The notes: generated from the letters alone by a model not told the origin. Positions 8,028 through 13,888 are shown, numbered from the stretch's first letter. The stretch is 14,422 bases of DNA from Flavobacterium sp. UBA4098 (GCA_002382495.1 DFXW01000034.1:100916-115337); one strand, 5' to 3'. Program-made: numbers and translations.

Positions 8028-8645
8028 TTATTTTTTTAAGAATAAGGCTTCTTTAATTTTATTTAATCGGTTGAGAACTTTTACATTGAATGGATGTCTT
8101 GGCGGAATCTTTTGTTTTTCTTTTGGATCGTACAACATTCCGGTACACAAACACATTTTATTGTCTTTGCTTTTTAAGATATCATAATTGGTACAGGTTT
8201 GGCATCCTTTCCAAAAACTAGGATCGGTAGTCAATTCAGAGAACGGAACCGGTTTGTATCCTAAATCGGAATTGATTTTCATTACTGCTAATCCAGTTGT
8301 GATTCCGAATACTTTAGCATCAGGATATTTTTTTAGTGAATAATCAAAAACTTTGGATTTGATTTTTTTAGCTAAACCATGATGTCTATAATTGGGGTGT
8401 ACAATTAATCCGGAGTGCGCCACAAATTTTCCGTGTTGCCAACTTTCAATATAACAAAAACCTGCGAACTTACCATCGACTAAAGCAATTATAGCATCTT
8501 GGTTTTCCATCTTTTTTTGAATGTAATCGGGTGTTCTTTTTGCGATACCAGTTCCTCTTAATTTGGCAGAGGTTTCTATAGTTTCACAAATTTCATTCGC
8601 AAATTGATAATGCTCTTCTTGAGTTACAACAATTTTAATATTCAT
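8028..8645 (-). CDS. GNAT acyltransferase, probable glutamate N-acyltransferase (first arginine step)
   Basis: 205 residues from the ATG at 8645. A longer frame begins at 8678, but its extra MFHLIIKLTLE is unlike the family start and the ATG at 8645 fits better. Residues 78-102 carry GNAT motif A: HSGLIVHPNYRHHGLAKKI, with the acetyl-CoA loop R87-x-x-G-L-A. The C-terminal part is unusual for GNAT proteins: C148 and C151 (CQTC) and C165 and C167 (CLC) form CX2C-X13-CXC, a likely metal or structural site. The pathway needs an enzyme to acylate glutamate and neither ArgA nor ArgJ is otherwise present, so this first gene of the operon is the natural candidate. A related protein encoded next to argG in Bacteroides thetaiotaomicron has been proposed as N-succinylglutamate synthase (recalled, not searched). 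It could instead use acetyl-CoA. Confidence 0.75.
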   Translation of the reverse strand: MNIKIVVTQEEHYQFANEICETIETSAKLRGTGIAKRTPDYIQKKMENQDAIIALVDGKFAGFCYIESWQHGKFVAHSGLIVHPNYRHHGLAKKIKSKVFDYSLKKYPDAKVFGITTGLAVMKINSDLGYKPVPFSELTTDPSFWKGCQTCTNYDILKSKDNKMCLCTGMLYDPKEKQKIPPRHPFNVKVLNRLNKIKEALFLKK

Positions 8646-8858
8646 TTCAAGAGTTAATTTTATAATTAAATGAAACAATTATGATTGGAATACAATAATT
8701 TAAATCCAAAACAGACACAAACGAATACATTCGATTAGTGATTGTTTTTGAGTGATTTAAAAGAAAATTCTTTGGAATTAAATATCCAATGTAAAACGAA
8801 AGTGATTTCAAAACAATAAGTTGAAAAATGAATAAATGGTTAAAAACACAAATGGAAA

Positions 8859-8945
8859 CTATAGCGATAGTATCCGTACTTCGGGAGAAGTCGAAAGTGT
8901 AATTGTCCGTGATAAAGAAGTTATATGTAAACTGTTTTTATTCAT
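8859..8945 (-). CDS. Candidate 28-residue leader peptide of the arg operon
   Basis: ATG at 8945 to TAG at 8859. The peptide begins MNKNSLHITS and is rich in Ser, Thr and Leu; it has two arginines (residues 13 and 24), both encoded by CGG, a codon expected to be uncommon in such A/T-rich genomes. A perfect -7 element TATTTTTG ends seven bases upstream, so the transcript would begin at or within a base or two of the start codon (leaderless). The last third of the ORF contains a perfect hairpin, ACTTC-TCCC-GAAGT (8891-8878), which a translating ribosome would melt. It lies about 213 bases before the acyltransferase gene. I do not recognise the peptide. Arginine-dependent attenuation is a hypothesis; two Arg codons are few for a classical attenuator and no strong terminator is seen after it. 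Confidence 0.4.
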   Translation of the reverse strand: MNKNSLHITSLSRTITLSTSPEVRILSL

Positions 8946-8951
8946 CGCCAG

Positions 8952-8959
8952 CAAAAATA
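8952..8959 (-). promoter_or_regulatory. Candidate -7 element for the arg/pro operon
   Basis: On the minus strand this reads TATTTTTG followed by C, a full match to the Bacteroidota TAnnTTTG element. Upstream, CTTG lies only 15 bases away, shorter than the normal 17-23, so the -33 half is weak. It predicts a start near 8945 and a leader of about 300 bases before the acyltransferase gene. A weaker alternative nearer the gene is TACATTGG at about 8793-8786, one base off consensus, with TTG 20 bases upstream. Confidence 0.5.
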
Positions 8960-9189
8960 CAACTTTTTTTATAACAAGGGGTTAATTCTGGGTTTTCTAA
9001 CATTTTTACATAGCAATGTTAAGATGTTTAAATTTAGAACTCTTTGGTATTGTTTTATGGTTTTGTTATTAAATGATTTTTAAATCAATTAGGTAGTAAT
9101 AAAACGGCAAGACTTTGTTGTTAATTAGTTTGTTAAAAACTACTACCTCTTTTATAAAGACAAGCTATTATTTAGCCGACGTTTTTTTG

Positions 9190-9197
9190 TATTTTTG
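9190..9197 (+). promoter_or_regulatory. -7 promoter element of glyA
   Basis: TATTTTTG followed by C matches the Bacteroidota -7 consensus in full. No clear TTTG sits at the -33 position. Transcription would start near 9203-9205, leaving a leader of about 20 bases before the ATG at 9223. This rules out the longer frame starting at 9115, because that start lies upstream of the promoter. Confidence 0.7.
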
Positions 9198-9222
9198 CCT
9201 CAAATTAACAAAAACTACACAA

Positions 9223-10497
9223 ATGCAACGCGACGAACAAATTTTTGACCTTATCCTAGAAGAACAAGAAAGACAAATTCACGGAATAGAATTAATTGCA
9301 TCAGAAAACTTTGTAAGTGACGAAGTAATGGAAGCAGCTGGTTCTGTTTTGACTAACAAATATGCAGAAGGATATCCTGGAAAAAGATATTACGGCGGTT
9401 GTGAAGTAGTGGATGTTGTAGAACAAATTGCCATTGACAGAGCCAAAGAATTATTTGGTGCTGAATATGCTAACGTTCAACCGCACTCAGGCTCTCAAGC
9501 CAATACTGCAGTGTATCACGCTTGTATTAAACCTGGTGATACTATTTTAGGATTTGATTTGGCGCACGGTGGTCACTTGACTCACGGTTCTCCTGTGAAC
9601 TTTTCTGGTCGTTTGTACAATCCAGTTTTTTATGGAGTGGACAAGGAAACAGGAAGATTAGACTATGATAAAATTCAAGAAATTGCAACCCAATCACAAC
9701 CCAAGTTAATTATCGCTGGAGCTTCGGCTTATTCTCGCGATATGGATTTTGCTCGTTTCAGACAAATTGCAGATAGCGTTGGCGCTATTTTATTGGCTGA
9801 TATATCGCATCCAGCAGGTTTGATTGCCAAAGGGTTGATGAACGATCCGTTGCCTCACTGTCATATTGTTACTACAACAACTCATAAAACATTACGTGGA
9901 CCACGTGGTGGATTGATTTTGATGGGTAAAGATTTTGAAAACCCATTTGGTTTAACCACTCCAAAAGGAGAAATTAGAATGATGTCTAATTTATTAGACT
10001 TGGCTGTTTTCCCAGGAAACCAAGGTGGACCATTAATGCATATCATCGCTGCTAAAGCGGTTGCTTTTGGAGAAGCTTTACAAGATGAATTCTTTACGTA
10101 TGCGATGCAATTGCAAAAAAATGCGAAAGCTATGGCTGACGCTTTTGTAAAAAGAGGATACGAAATTATCTCTGGTGGAACAGACAATCACATGATGTTG
10201 ATTGATTTACGAAATAAAAACATTTCAGGTAAAGACGCTGAAAATGCCCTAGTAAAAGCTGAAATCACAGTAAATAAAAACATGGTTCCTTTTGATGACA
10301 AATCGCCATTTGTTACTTCTGGAATTCGTGTGGGAACTGCTGCAATCACGACTCGTGGTTTGGTAGAAGAAGATATGGAAACTATCGTAGCACTTATCGA
10401 TAAAGTCTTAATGAATCACACAGACGAAGATGTAATCGAAGAAGTAGCTGCTGAAGTTAACGAAATGATGAGCGAAAGAGCGATATTCGTTTTCTAA
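9223..10497 (+). CDS. glyA: Serine hydroxymethyltransferase
   Basis: 424 residues from the ATG at 9223. The frame extends upstream to 9115, but that part covers the promoter and encodes a non-conserved hydrophobic stretch, while MQRDEQIFDLI is a normal GlyA start. This cytoplasmic PLP enzyme interconverts serine plus tetrahydrofolate with glycine plus methylene-tetrahydrofolate. Motifs: ELIASENFVS (23-32), NKYAEGYPGKRYYGG (45-59), PHSGSQANTAVY (87-98), D193 in LADISHPAGLIA, and the PLP lysine K222 in TTTTHKTLRGPRGG (217-230). Residues after 240 include GNQGGPLMH and, later, VTSGIRVGTAAITTRG, both typical. It is a stand-alone gene divergent from the arg operon, followed by an inverted repeat that probably ends its transcript. 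Confidence 0.97.
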   Translation: MQRDEQIFDLILEEQERQIHGIELIASENFVSDEVMEAAGSVLTNKYAEGYPGKRYYGGCEVVDVVEQIAIDRAKELFGAEYANVQPHSGSQANTAVYHACIKPGDTILGFDLAHGGHLTHGSPVNFSGRLYNPVFYGVDKETGRLDYDKIQEIATQSQPKLIIAGASAYSRDMDFARFRQIADSVGAILLADISHPAGLIAKGLMNDPLPHCHIVTTTTHKTLRGPRGGLILMGKDFENPFGLTTPKGEIRMMSNLLDLAVFPGNQGGPLMHIIAAKAVAFGEALQDEFFTYAMQLQKNAKAMADAFVKRGYEIISGGTDNHMMLIDLRNKNISGKDAENALVKAEITVNKNMVPFDDKSPFVTSGIRVGTAAITTRGLVEEDMETIVALIDKVLMNHTDEDVIEEVAAEVNEMMSERAIFVF

Positions 10498-10519
10498 GAT
10501 AGCGTTTGTTATTCAATTT

Positions 10520-10570
10520 AAAAGTTTAAAGTTTTGTGCTAACCTTGTTTTCGCAACACTTTAAACTTTT
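10520..10570 (+). terminator. Terminator-like inverted repeat after glyA
   Basis: The 13-base arm AAAAGTTTAAAGT (10520-10532) is perfectly complementary to ACTTTAAACTTTT (10558-10570), with a 25-base loop, and is followed by a T-rich run. It begins 22 bases after the glyA stop and ends before miaE. The stem has only three G-C pairs and the loop is long, so it could be inefficient, allowing some read-through into miaE. Confidence 0.5.
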
Positions 10571-10571
10571 T

Positions 10572-10579
10572 TATTTTTA
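10572..10579 (+). promoter_or_regulatory. Possible -7 element of miaE
   Basis: TATTTTTA matches TAnnTTTG in all but the last base and lies 24 bases before the miaE start. TTG at 10545 is 24 bases upstream, slightly beyond the normal spacing. It is plausible but weaker than the glyA element, and lies in the T-rich tail of the preceding inverted repeat. Confidence 0.35.
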
Positions 10580-10603
10580 CCTCCTTTTTAATTCCAATTC
10601 AAA

Positions 10604-11197
10604 ATGTCCATACTACGATTAAAATTGCCAACCGACCCAAGATGGGTTAATATTGTTGAGAAAAACATTGAAGAAATTCTAACGGATCACGCTTGGTGCG
10701 AACAGAAAGCAGCTACCAATGCCATTACCATAATCACACACAATTCGGAGCATCAAGATTTAGTTCAGGATCTTTTGGCTTTGGCCAAAGAAGAAATTGA
10801 CCATTTTGAACAAGTTCACAATATCATCATCAAACGCGGACTGAAATTAGGTCGCGAACGCAAAGACGATTATGTTAATGAATTGTATCTGTACATGAAA
10901 CAAAGTAATACGGGAAGTCGTGTTTCTGGATTGGTAGAACGTTTGTTGTTTTCGGCTATGATTGAAGCGAGAAGTTGTGAGCGATTTAAAGTGCTTTCAG
11001 AAAATATTGAAGACGAAGAATTGGCTACTTTCTACCGTGATTTGATGGAGAGCGAAGCAGGACATTACACCACTTTTATTAGCTATGCCCGTAAATATGG
11101 AGAAGGTATTGATGTAGAAAAACGCTGGCGAGAATGGTTGGATTTTGAAGCTTCTATCATTACCAATTATGGTAAAGGTGAAACTGTGCATGGGTAG
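10604..11197 (+). CDS. miaE: tRNA-(ms2io6A37) hydroxylase, diiron enzyme
   Basis: 197 residues of the ferritin-like diiron fold. MiaE uses oxygen to hydroxylate the isopentenyl group of 2-methylthio-isopentenyladenosine at position 37 of tRNAs that read U-starting codons. Candidate iron ligands are arranged as in the family: E33 in DHAWCEQKAA, E64 and H67 in EEIDHFEQVH, E121 in IEARSCERF, and E151 and H154 in ESEAGHYTTF. Length and the final EWLDFEASII segment also fit. The ATG at 10604 gives the standard start SILRLKLPTDPRW. It follows glyA in the same direction after an inverted repeat, and converges with the pentapeptide-repeat gene. The modification needs MiaA and MiaB, which lie elsewhere. 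Confidence 0.95.
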   Translation: MSILRLKLPTDPRWVNIVEKNIEEILTDHAWCEQKAATNAITIITHNSEHQDLVQDLLALAKEEIDHFEQVHNIIIKRGLKLGRERKDDYVNELYLYMKQSNTGSRVSGLVERLLFSAMIEARSCERFKVLSENIEDEELATFYRDLMESEAGHYTTFISYARKYGEGIDVEKRWREWLDFEASIITNYGKGETVHG

Positions 11198-11212
11198 CAA
11201 TATCAATTTCAA

Positions 11213-11235
11213 AATTCAATTATAATAATTGAATT
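11213..11235. terminator. Short hairpin between convergent miaE and the pentapeptide-repeat gene
   Basis: AATTCAATTA (11213-11222) and TAATTGAATT (11226-11235) are perfect inverted repeats around three bases. It lies 16 bases after the miaE stop and touches the stop codon of the opposite gene, so it could serve both strands. The stem has only two G-C pairs and there is no long T-run, so termination strength is uncertain. Confidence 0.4.
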
Positions 11236-11803
11236 ACTCCACAATAATATTGTGCTTATACAATAATCCTTTAAGACCTTCTAAAGCGAAAGTGGCTTTT
11301 TTAATCTTGGTTTTTTCTGGATCAATGGTGTAATTGTAGCTGGTTTTAAAATCGGCTTTTGAGGCGTTGGCTTTGTCAAATTCCGCGCGATACAAATCGC
11401 AATTGTCAAACACAACTTCAGACAAATCAGCTGCCATAAAATCGACGGCAATTAGACTACAGTTTTTAAATTGTGTTTCTTTTAGCTTTAATGTATAGAA
11501 TTTGGAGAAATCCAAATTACAACGGCTAAACGCTATTTCAAAAATCAATTTATCGCACATCGAGAAATTAATATCCTGCATTTTGCAGTTATTGAAATGT
11601 ACGGTTCGTAAGGCGGTATGGTTGAGTTTGGCGCTATTGAAATTGCAATTGGTAAAGGTACACTCAATAAAAGTCACTCCAATGAAATTACAAGTGGTAA
11701 AATCACAGTTAATAAACTGACAAGATTCAAATTCTTTGAGGTGTAAATCCTCTTCACCATAAGAGGTGTCTTGGTAGGTCAAATCAAAGAAGTAGGTTGT
11801 CAT
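11234..11803 (-). CDS. Pentapeptide-repeat protein, Qnr-like fold
   Basis: 189 residues made largely of A(D/N)LxF-type five-residue repeats, for example FINCDFTTCNFIGVTF near 30-45, FIECTFTNCNFNSAKL near 45-60 and VVFDNCDLYRAEFDKANASKADF near 130-152. Such repeats form a right-handed square beta-helix. Many repeat positions hold Cys. A non-repeat tail from about 155 (YTIDPEKTKIKKATF, then LEGLKGLLYK) is shared, as I recall, by many Bacteroidota pentapeptide proteins. Some of this fold (Qnr, MfpA) mimic DNA and protect gyrase from quinolones; most have no known role, and resistance should not be assumed. No signal peptide, so probably cytoplasmic. A near-consensus -7 element, TAATTTAG (11836-11829), lies 25 bases before the start. 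Confidence 0.85.
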   Translation of the reverse strand: MTTYFFDLTYQDTSYGEEDLHLKEFESCQFINCDFTTCNFIGVTFIECTFTNCNFNSAKLNHTALRTVHFNNCKMQDINFSMCDKLIFEIAFSRCNLDFSKFYTLKLKETQFKNCSLIAVDFMAADLSEVVFDNCDLYRAEFDKANASKADFKTSYNYTIDPEKTKIKKATFALEGLKGLLYKHNIIVE

Positions 11804-11877
11804 AAAAAAGTATTGGTTCCAGTTGGTGCTAAATTACTTATTTTTAATTCTAAATAGAGTGGATAATCATTTTTATG

Positions 11878-11885
11878 TATTTTTG
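11878..11885 (+). promoter_or_regulatory. -7 element before the small membrane protein gene
   Basis: TATTTTTG matches the Bacteroidota -7 consensus fully. No convincing -33 TTG is seen at normal spacing. It predicts a leader of about 80 bases before the ATG at 11971. It is the best candidate promoter in the 167-base gap. Confidence 0.45.
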
Positions 11886-11970
11886 ATAGATGACTTATGA
11901 TTAGTCTTATTTAAATTATCTTGGGTAGACAAATTAAACTTTTTAGAGCATTAACATAAAATAAATTAAA

Positions 11971-12252
11971 ATGAAAAAAAACAGTTATATAATATTAAGT
12001 AGTCTGTGTTTGATTTATTTTACAATATTAATTTACCTGTCATTTAATACTATTGTTGTTAGTGATTTGCTTGTTGGAATATTGGAACTAATCACTATCC
12101 CATTTGTTATTTTAGTTTTTTTTATGAGCTTTTTAAGTGTCAAAAAATGGTATTTAGAAAATTTTGATTTAAAATCAACTAACTTCTATTCAATACTAAT
12201 TCTTGCAATAACATTACTATTAGTAATAATTTCAACCATAGCAAATATTTAA
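11971..12252 (+). CDS. Small membrane protein of unknown function, three predicted helices
   Basis: 93 residues. After a short basic start (MKKN) there are three hydrophobic segments: about 6-25 (from YIILSSLCLIYF), 30-55 (from VVSDLLVGILEL) and 73-92 (from YSILILAITLLL). A basic, aromatic loop (VKKWYLENFDLKS) separates the second and third. The positive-inside rule suggests the N-terminus faces the cytoplasm. No family motif is recognised. The coding sequence is more A/T-rich than its neighbours, which may only reflect its hydrophobic composition. It is supported by a clean frame, a start soon after an A/T-rich leader and a -7 element about 90 bases upstream. Confidence 0.65.
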   Translation: MKKNSYIILSSLCLIYFTILIYLSFNTIVVSDLLVGILELITIPFVILVFFMSFLSVKKWYLENFDLKSTNFYSILILAITLLLVIISTIANI

Positions 12253-12365
12253 ATTTTAACACCAACTGTTGAATTTAATAATAAACTAAATATCGCATAC
12301 TTATTATAATTTGAAGTCCAATAATTTATTGACTGGATTATATATCCAACAAAGCTCCGCTTTGA

Positions 12366-12427
12366 AAATACAATTAAAACAAAAAAACGCTCAAGCTAGC
12401 TTGGCGTTTTTTCTTTTAATTGTATTT
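12366..12427 (-). terminator. Long inverted repeat, terminator of tRNA-Arg, possibly bidirectional
   Basis: Outer arms of 14 bases (12366-12379 and 12414-12427) are perfectly complementary. Inside, AAAAAACGC (12382-12390) pairs with GCGTTTTTT (12404-12412) and, after one bulged T, CAAGC pairs with GCTTG, leaving a tiny loop. Almost the whole 62 bases are self-complementary, with T-runs on both strands, so it can end transcripts from either side. It starts 6 bases after the tRNA 3' end. A smaller hairpin, CAAAGC/GCTTTG (12350-12364), sits just beside it. Confidence 0.8.
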
Positions 12428-12432
12428 ATTCG

Positions 12433-12506
12433 TGACCTCGACTGGATTCAAACCAGTAACCTTCTGAGCCGTAATCAGATGCGCTATTCAGTTGCGCCAC
12501 GAGGCC
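12433..12506 (-). tRNA. tRNA-Arg, anticodon ACG
   Basis: A 74-base cloverleaf on the minus strand. The 7-pair acceptor stem is GGCCTCG with CGAGGTC (one G-U pair), followed by discriminator A. The D stem is GCGC/GCGC, the anticodon stem TCTGA/TCAGA, and the T stem ACTGG/CCAGT with loop TTTGAAT. The anticodon ACG lies at 12472-12470; with inosine at the first position it reads CGU, CGC and CGA. The CCA end is not encoded, as is usual in this phylum. It has its own promoter upstream and a strong terminator downstream. Confidence 0.97.
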
Positions 12507-12518
12507 TTGTTGCGGGTG

Positions 12519-12549
12519 CAAATATAGGTAAAAATGGTAGATATCCAAA
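12519..12549 (-). promoter_or_regulatory. Promoter of tRNA-Arg
   Basis: On the minus strand TTTG (12549-12546), 19 bases, then TATATTTG (12526-12519) followed by C. Both halves and the spacing match the Bacteroidota housekeeping promoter. The predicted start is about 6 bases before the mature tRNA. It is the best promoter match in the window and supports the phylum assignment. Confidence 0.87.
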
Positions 12550-12600
12550 TTGAAAATTAAAAAATAACTGCTTTTTTTGGATAGCCACTAATTTCTATAT

Positions 12601-12744
12601 TTATTTATCTAAGGCTCTACAGGTTACATAATAGCGATAGCCTATCAATGCCATTTGCCATTTCTTTGCTTTAGTCACATCCAAGCGTTGTTTGGTAAAA
12701 CTGGGTAACAGTACTTTGTTAATTTGAGCTAAGACTTTGAACAT
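12601..12744 (-). CDS. Small conserved-looking basic protein, 47 residues
   Basis: ATG at 12744 to TAA at 12601. The protein starts MFKVLAQINKVLLPSF, continues with a basic stretch (TKQRLDVTKAKKWQ) and ends with ALIGYRYYVTCRALDK. I recall similar 45-50 residue proteins in many Flavobacteriaceae, usually unnamed or wrongly labelled; this is memory, not a search. It is rich in Lys and Arg with an amphipathic or hydrophobic core (WQMALIGYRYYV), so membrane or nucleic-acid contact are both possible. TATTTTTA, one base off the -7 consensus, lies at 12764-12757, 12 bases before the start and directly after the terminator of the upstream gene, so it is probably a separate short transcript. The stop is about 50 bases before the tRNA promoter. 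Function unknown. Confidence 0.65.
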   Translation of the reverse strand: MFKVLAQINKVLLPSFTKQRLDVTKAKKWQMALIGYRYYVTCRALDK

Positions 12745-12764
12745 TTGTTTTTTTGGTAAAAATA

Positions 12765-12793
12765 AAAAAGACCATTGATTAAATGGCCTTTTT
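12765..12793 (-). terminator. Terminator after the secreted 300-residue protein gene
   Basis: AAAAAG (12765-12770) pairs with CTTTTT (12788-12793) and CCATT (12772-12776) with AATGG (12782-12786), with one A-C mismatch between them and a five-base loop. It starts 5 bases beyond the stop codon at 12799 and gives a T-run on the minus strand. Confidence 0.75.
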
Positions 12794-12798
12794 ATAAA

Positions 12799-13701
12799 TT
12801 ATTTCTTTTTTGATTGGGTTGGAGTGGCTTTCTCTAAAGCGATTCGGGCTTTTTCTAATTCTTCTTTCGCTTTGATCATTTCTTCTTTGGCTTTGGCCAA
12901 TTCTGATGTTGAATCGGTATCAGAATCCGATGAGCTAATTATTTTTTTGATTTTTTTCTTGAATTCTTGAACTCCTTTATCATTGCGTAGATCAAAAACA
13001 CCTAATTGGTCCTCTTTTGTATTTTCTACATCTTCTGAATCAATTTCATACTCTTTCTTTATTTTTTCAATTTCTTCATCAGTGTAATCGTCTTTACCAG
13101 AAATCACTTCGCCATCTTCAATAATCAAGTCTTTTTTATTCGATTTTTTAATTACTATTTTAGACTTCATACTGGATTTAGGTCCTTTGTTTTTGTCTGT
13201 GAAATTAAATCGGAAGTTTTCAGTTGAAGGATTTCCATCTTCATCATGGAAACCGAATATTTTTACTGCACTTCCATTGGGTACGCCACTAAATGAAAAA
13301 CTGTTCATTGGATTAGAATTGGATGGTGTTCCAAAACCAATTTCATTTCCTGATTTGTAGAAATTGATGGTCGAAATTGGAGCTTGTTGGTTGAGTTTCA
13401 ATTCGCCTTTGTTTCCTTTTTCGTCTTCGTAACTTACTTTTAAACCCGTAATTTCTTTATTTGAATTGCGTTTCACATCCGAGTAATTGATAGTAACGCC
13501 ATATTTTTTTAGCGCTTTTACATCCTCATTCATTTCTGATTCGGGCGTGGTTTTATTCCAAGTCATCACCACATCGTCATTTTCATTGTTGATTTCGATG
13601 ATTTCTTTTTTCTTCTGATTTTGTGCCAATACAGCAACTGAACCTCCGATAATTAAACCGAATGCAAGGGCTAGTGTGAAATAATTTTTTCTAGTATTCA
13701 T
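12799..13701 (-). CDS. Secreted protein of unknown function with BlaR1-tail-like segment and C-terminal coiled coil
   Basis: 300 residues. Residues 1-26 are a typical signal peptide (basic start, hydrophobic core, VLA before the predicted cut), so it is exported. Residues about 63-100 (ALKKYGVTINYSDVKRNS, then EITGLKVSYEDEKG) resemble a segment I recall in the periplasmic tails of flavobacterial M56/BlaR1-type proteins. The middle is rich in Lys, Asp, Ser and Asn, with KSKIVIKKSNKKDLIIEDGE and an acidic DYTDEEIEKIKKEYEID stretch. A Ser/Asp patch (SSSDSDTDSTSE) precedes a C-terminal coiled coil (about 268-291, repeats of KAKEE). It follows a probable M56-type gene on the same strand, but with its own promoter and with a terminator between them. 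No enzymatic motif is seen. Role in envelope sensing is inference. Confidence 0.75.
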   Translation of the reverse strand: MNTRKNYFTLALAFGLIIGGSVAVLAQNQKKKEIIEINNENDDVVMTWNKTTPESEMNEDVKALKKYGVTINYSDVKRNSNKEITGLKVSYEDEKGNKGELKLNQQAPISTINFYKSGNEIGFGTPSNSNPMNSFSFSGVPNGSAVKIFGFHDEDGNPSTENFRFNFTDKNKGPKSSMKSKIVIKKSNKKDLIIEDGEVISGKDDYTDEEIEKIKKEYEIDSEDVENTKEDQLGVFDLRNDKGVQEFKKKIKKIISSSDSDTDSTSELAKAKEEMIKAKEELEKARIALEKATPTQSKKK

Positions 13702-13746
13702 AGTCTAAAATTAAATTTATACTTGTATTTTTTGTTATTAACGAAG

Positions 13747-13776
13747 CAAACCTATTAATTGATTTTTAGATCCAAA
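13747..13776 (-). promoter_or_regulatory. Promoter of the secreted 300-residue protein gene
   Basis: On the minus strand TTTG (13776-13773), 18 bases, then TAGGTTTG (13754-13747) followed by C. It matches the Bacteroidota consensus at both halves. It predicts a start near 13740 and a leader of about 40 bases before the ATG at 13701. Confidence 0.8.
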
Positions 13777-13888
13777 AACACCTTTGCAAAAATTTAACGT
13801 AATTAACTTTTTGATAAGAAAACGGAGGATTTAGTTTGATTCAAAACATAAAATAAATAGTATTTAATTTTAAAATATTGGCGTATAA

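Larger units (their letters stand above)
8646..9222. other. Divergent control region between the arg/pro operon and glyA
   Basis: About 577 bases with no long gene. The left part (to about 8945) would be the leader of the arg transcript on the minus strand. It contains a 28-codon ORF and a possible long-range pairing of 8808-8816 with 8742-8751 (TCAAAACAA with TTGTTTTTGA, one bulge), which encloses smaller AT hairpins. AGTGATT occurs three times, at 8737, 8751 and 8801. The right part carries an inverted repeat TAACATT/AATGTTA (8998-9004, 9015-9021), a TGATTT/AAATCA hairpin (9074-9087), an 8-base inverted repeat (9091-9098, 9141-9148) and the glyA promoter at 9190. Confidence 0.6.

Noticed and set aside
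8646..8678. N-terminal extension of the GNAT protein by 11 residues
   Set aside because: The extra residues are hydrophobic and precede a start (MNIKIVVTQEE) that fits a GNAT N-terminus.
8722..8733. CGAAT-AC-ATTCG palindrome as an ArgR box
   Set aside because: The spacing is two bases instead of four and the outer bases do not match the ARG box; a chance palindrome is likely in such A/T-rich DNA.
8828..8902. 24-codon plus-strand ORF with ATG at 8828
   Set aside because: It has no promoter match and lies opposite the minus-strand leader ORF, which follows directly after a consensus -7 element.
9017..9073. 18-codon ORF upstream of glyA
   Set aside because: Hydrophobic, no promoter or start context, and upstream of the likely glyA transcription start.
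9115..9222. N-terminal extension of GlyA by 36 residues
   Set aside because: It covers the -7 promoter element at 9190 and is not GlyA-like; the ATG at 9223 gives the normal N-terminus.
9882..10187. 101-codon minus-strand ORF inside glyA
   Set aside because: Antisense to the conserved PLP-lysine region of glyA, with no independent support.
12311..12553. 80-codon plus-strand ORF
   Set aside because: It runs across the long inverted repeat, the antisense strand of tRNA-Arg and its promoter; not a real gene.
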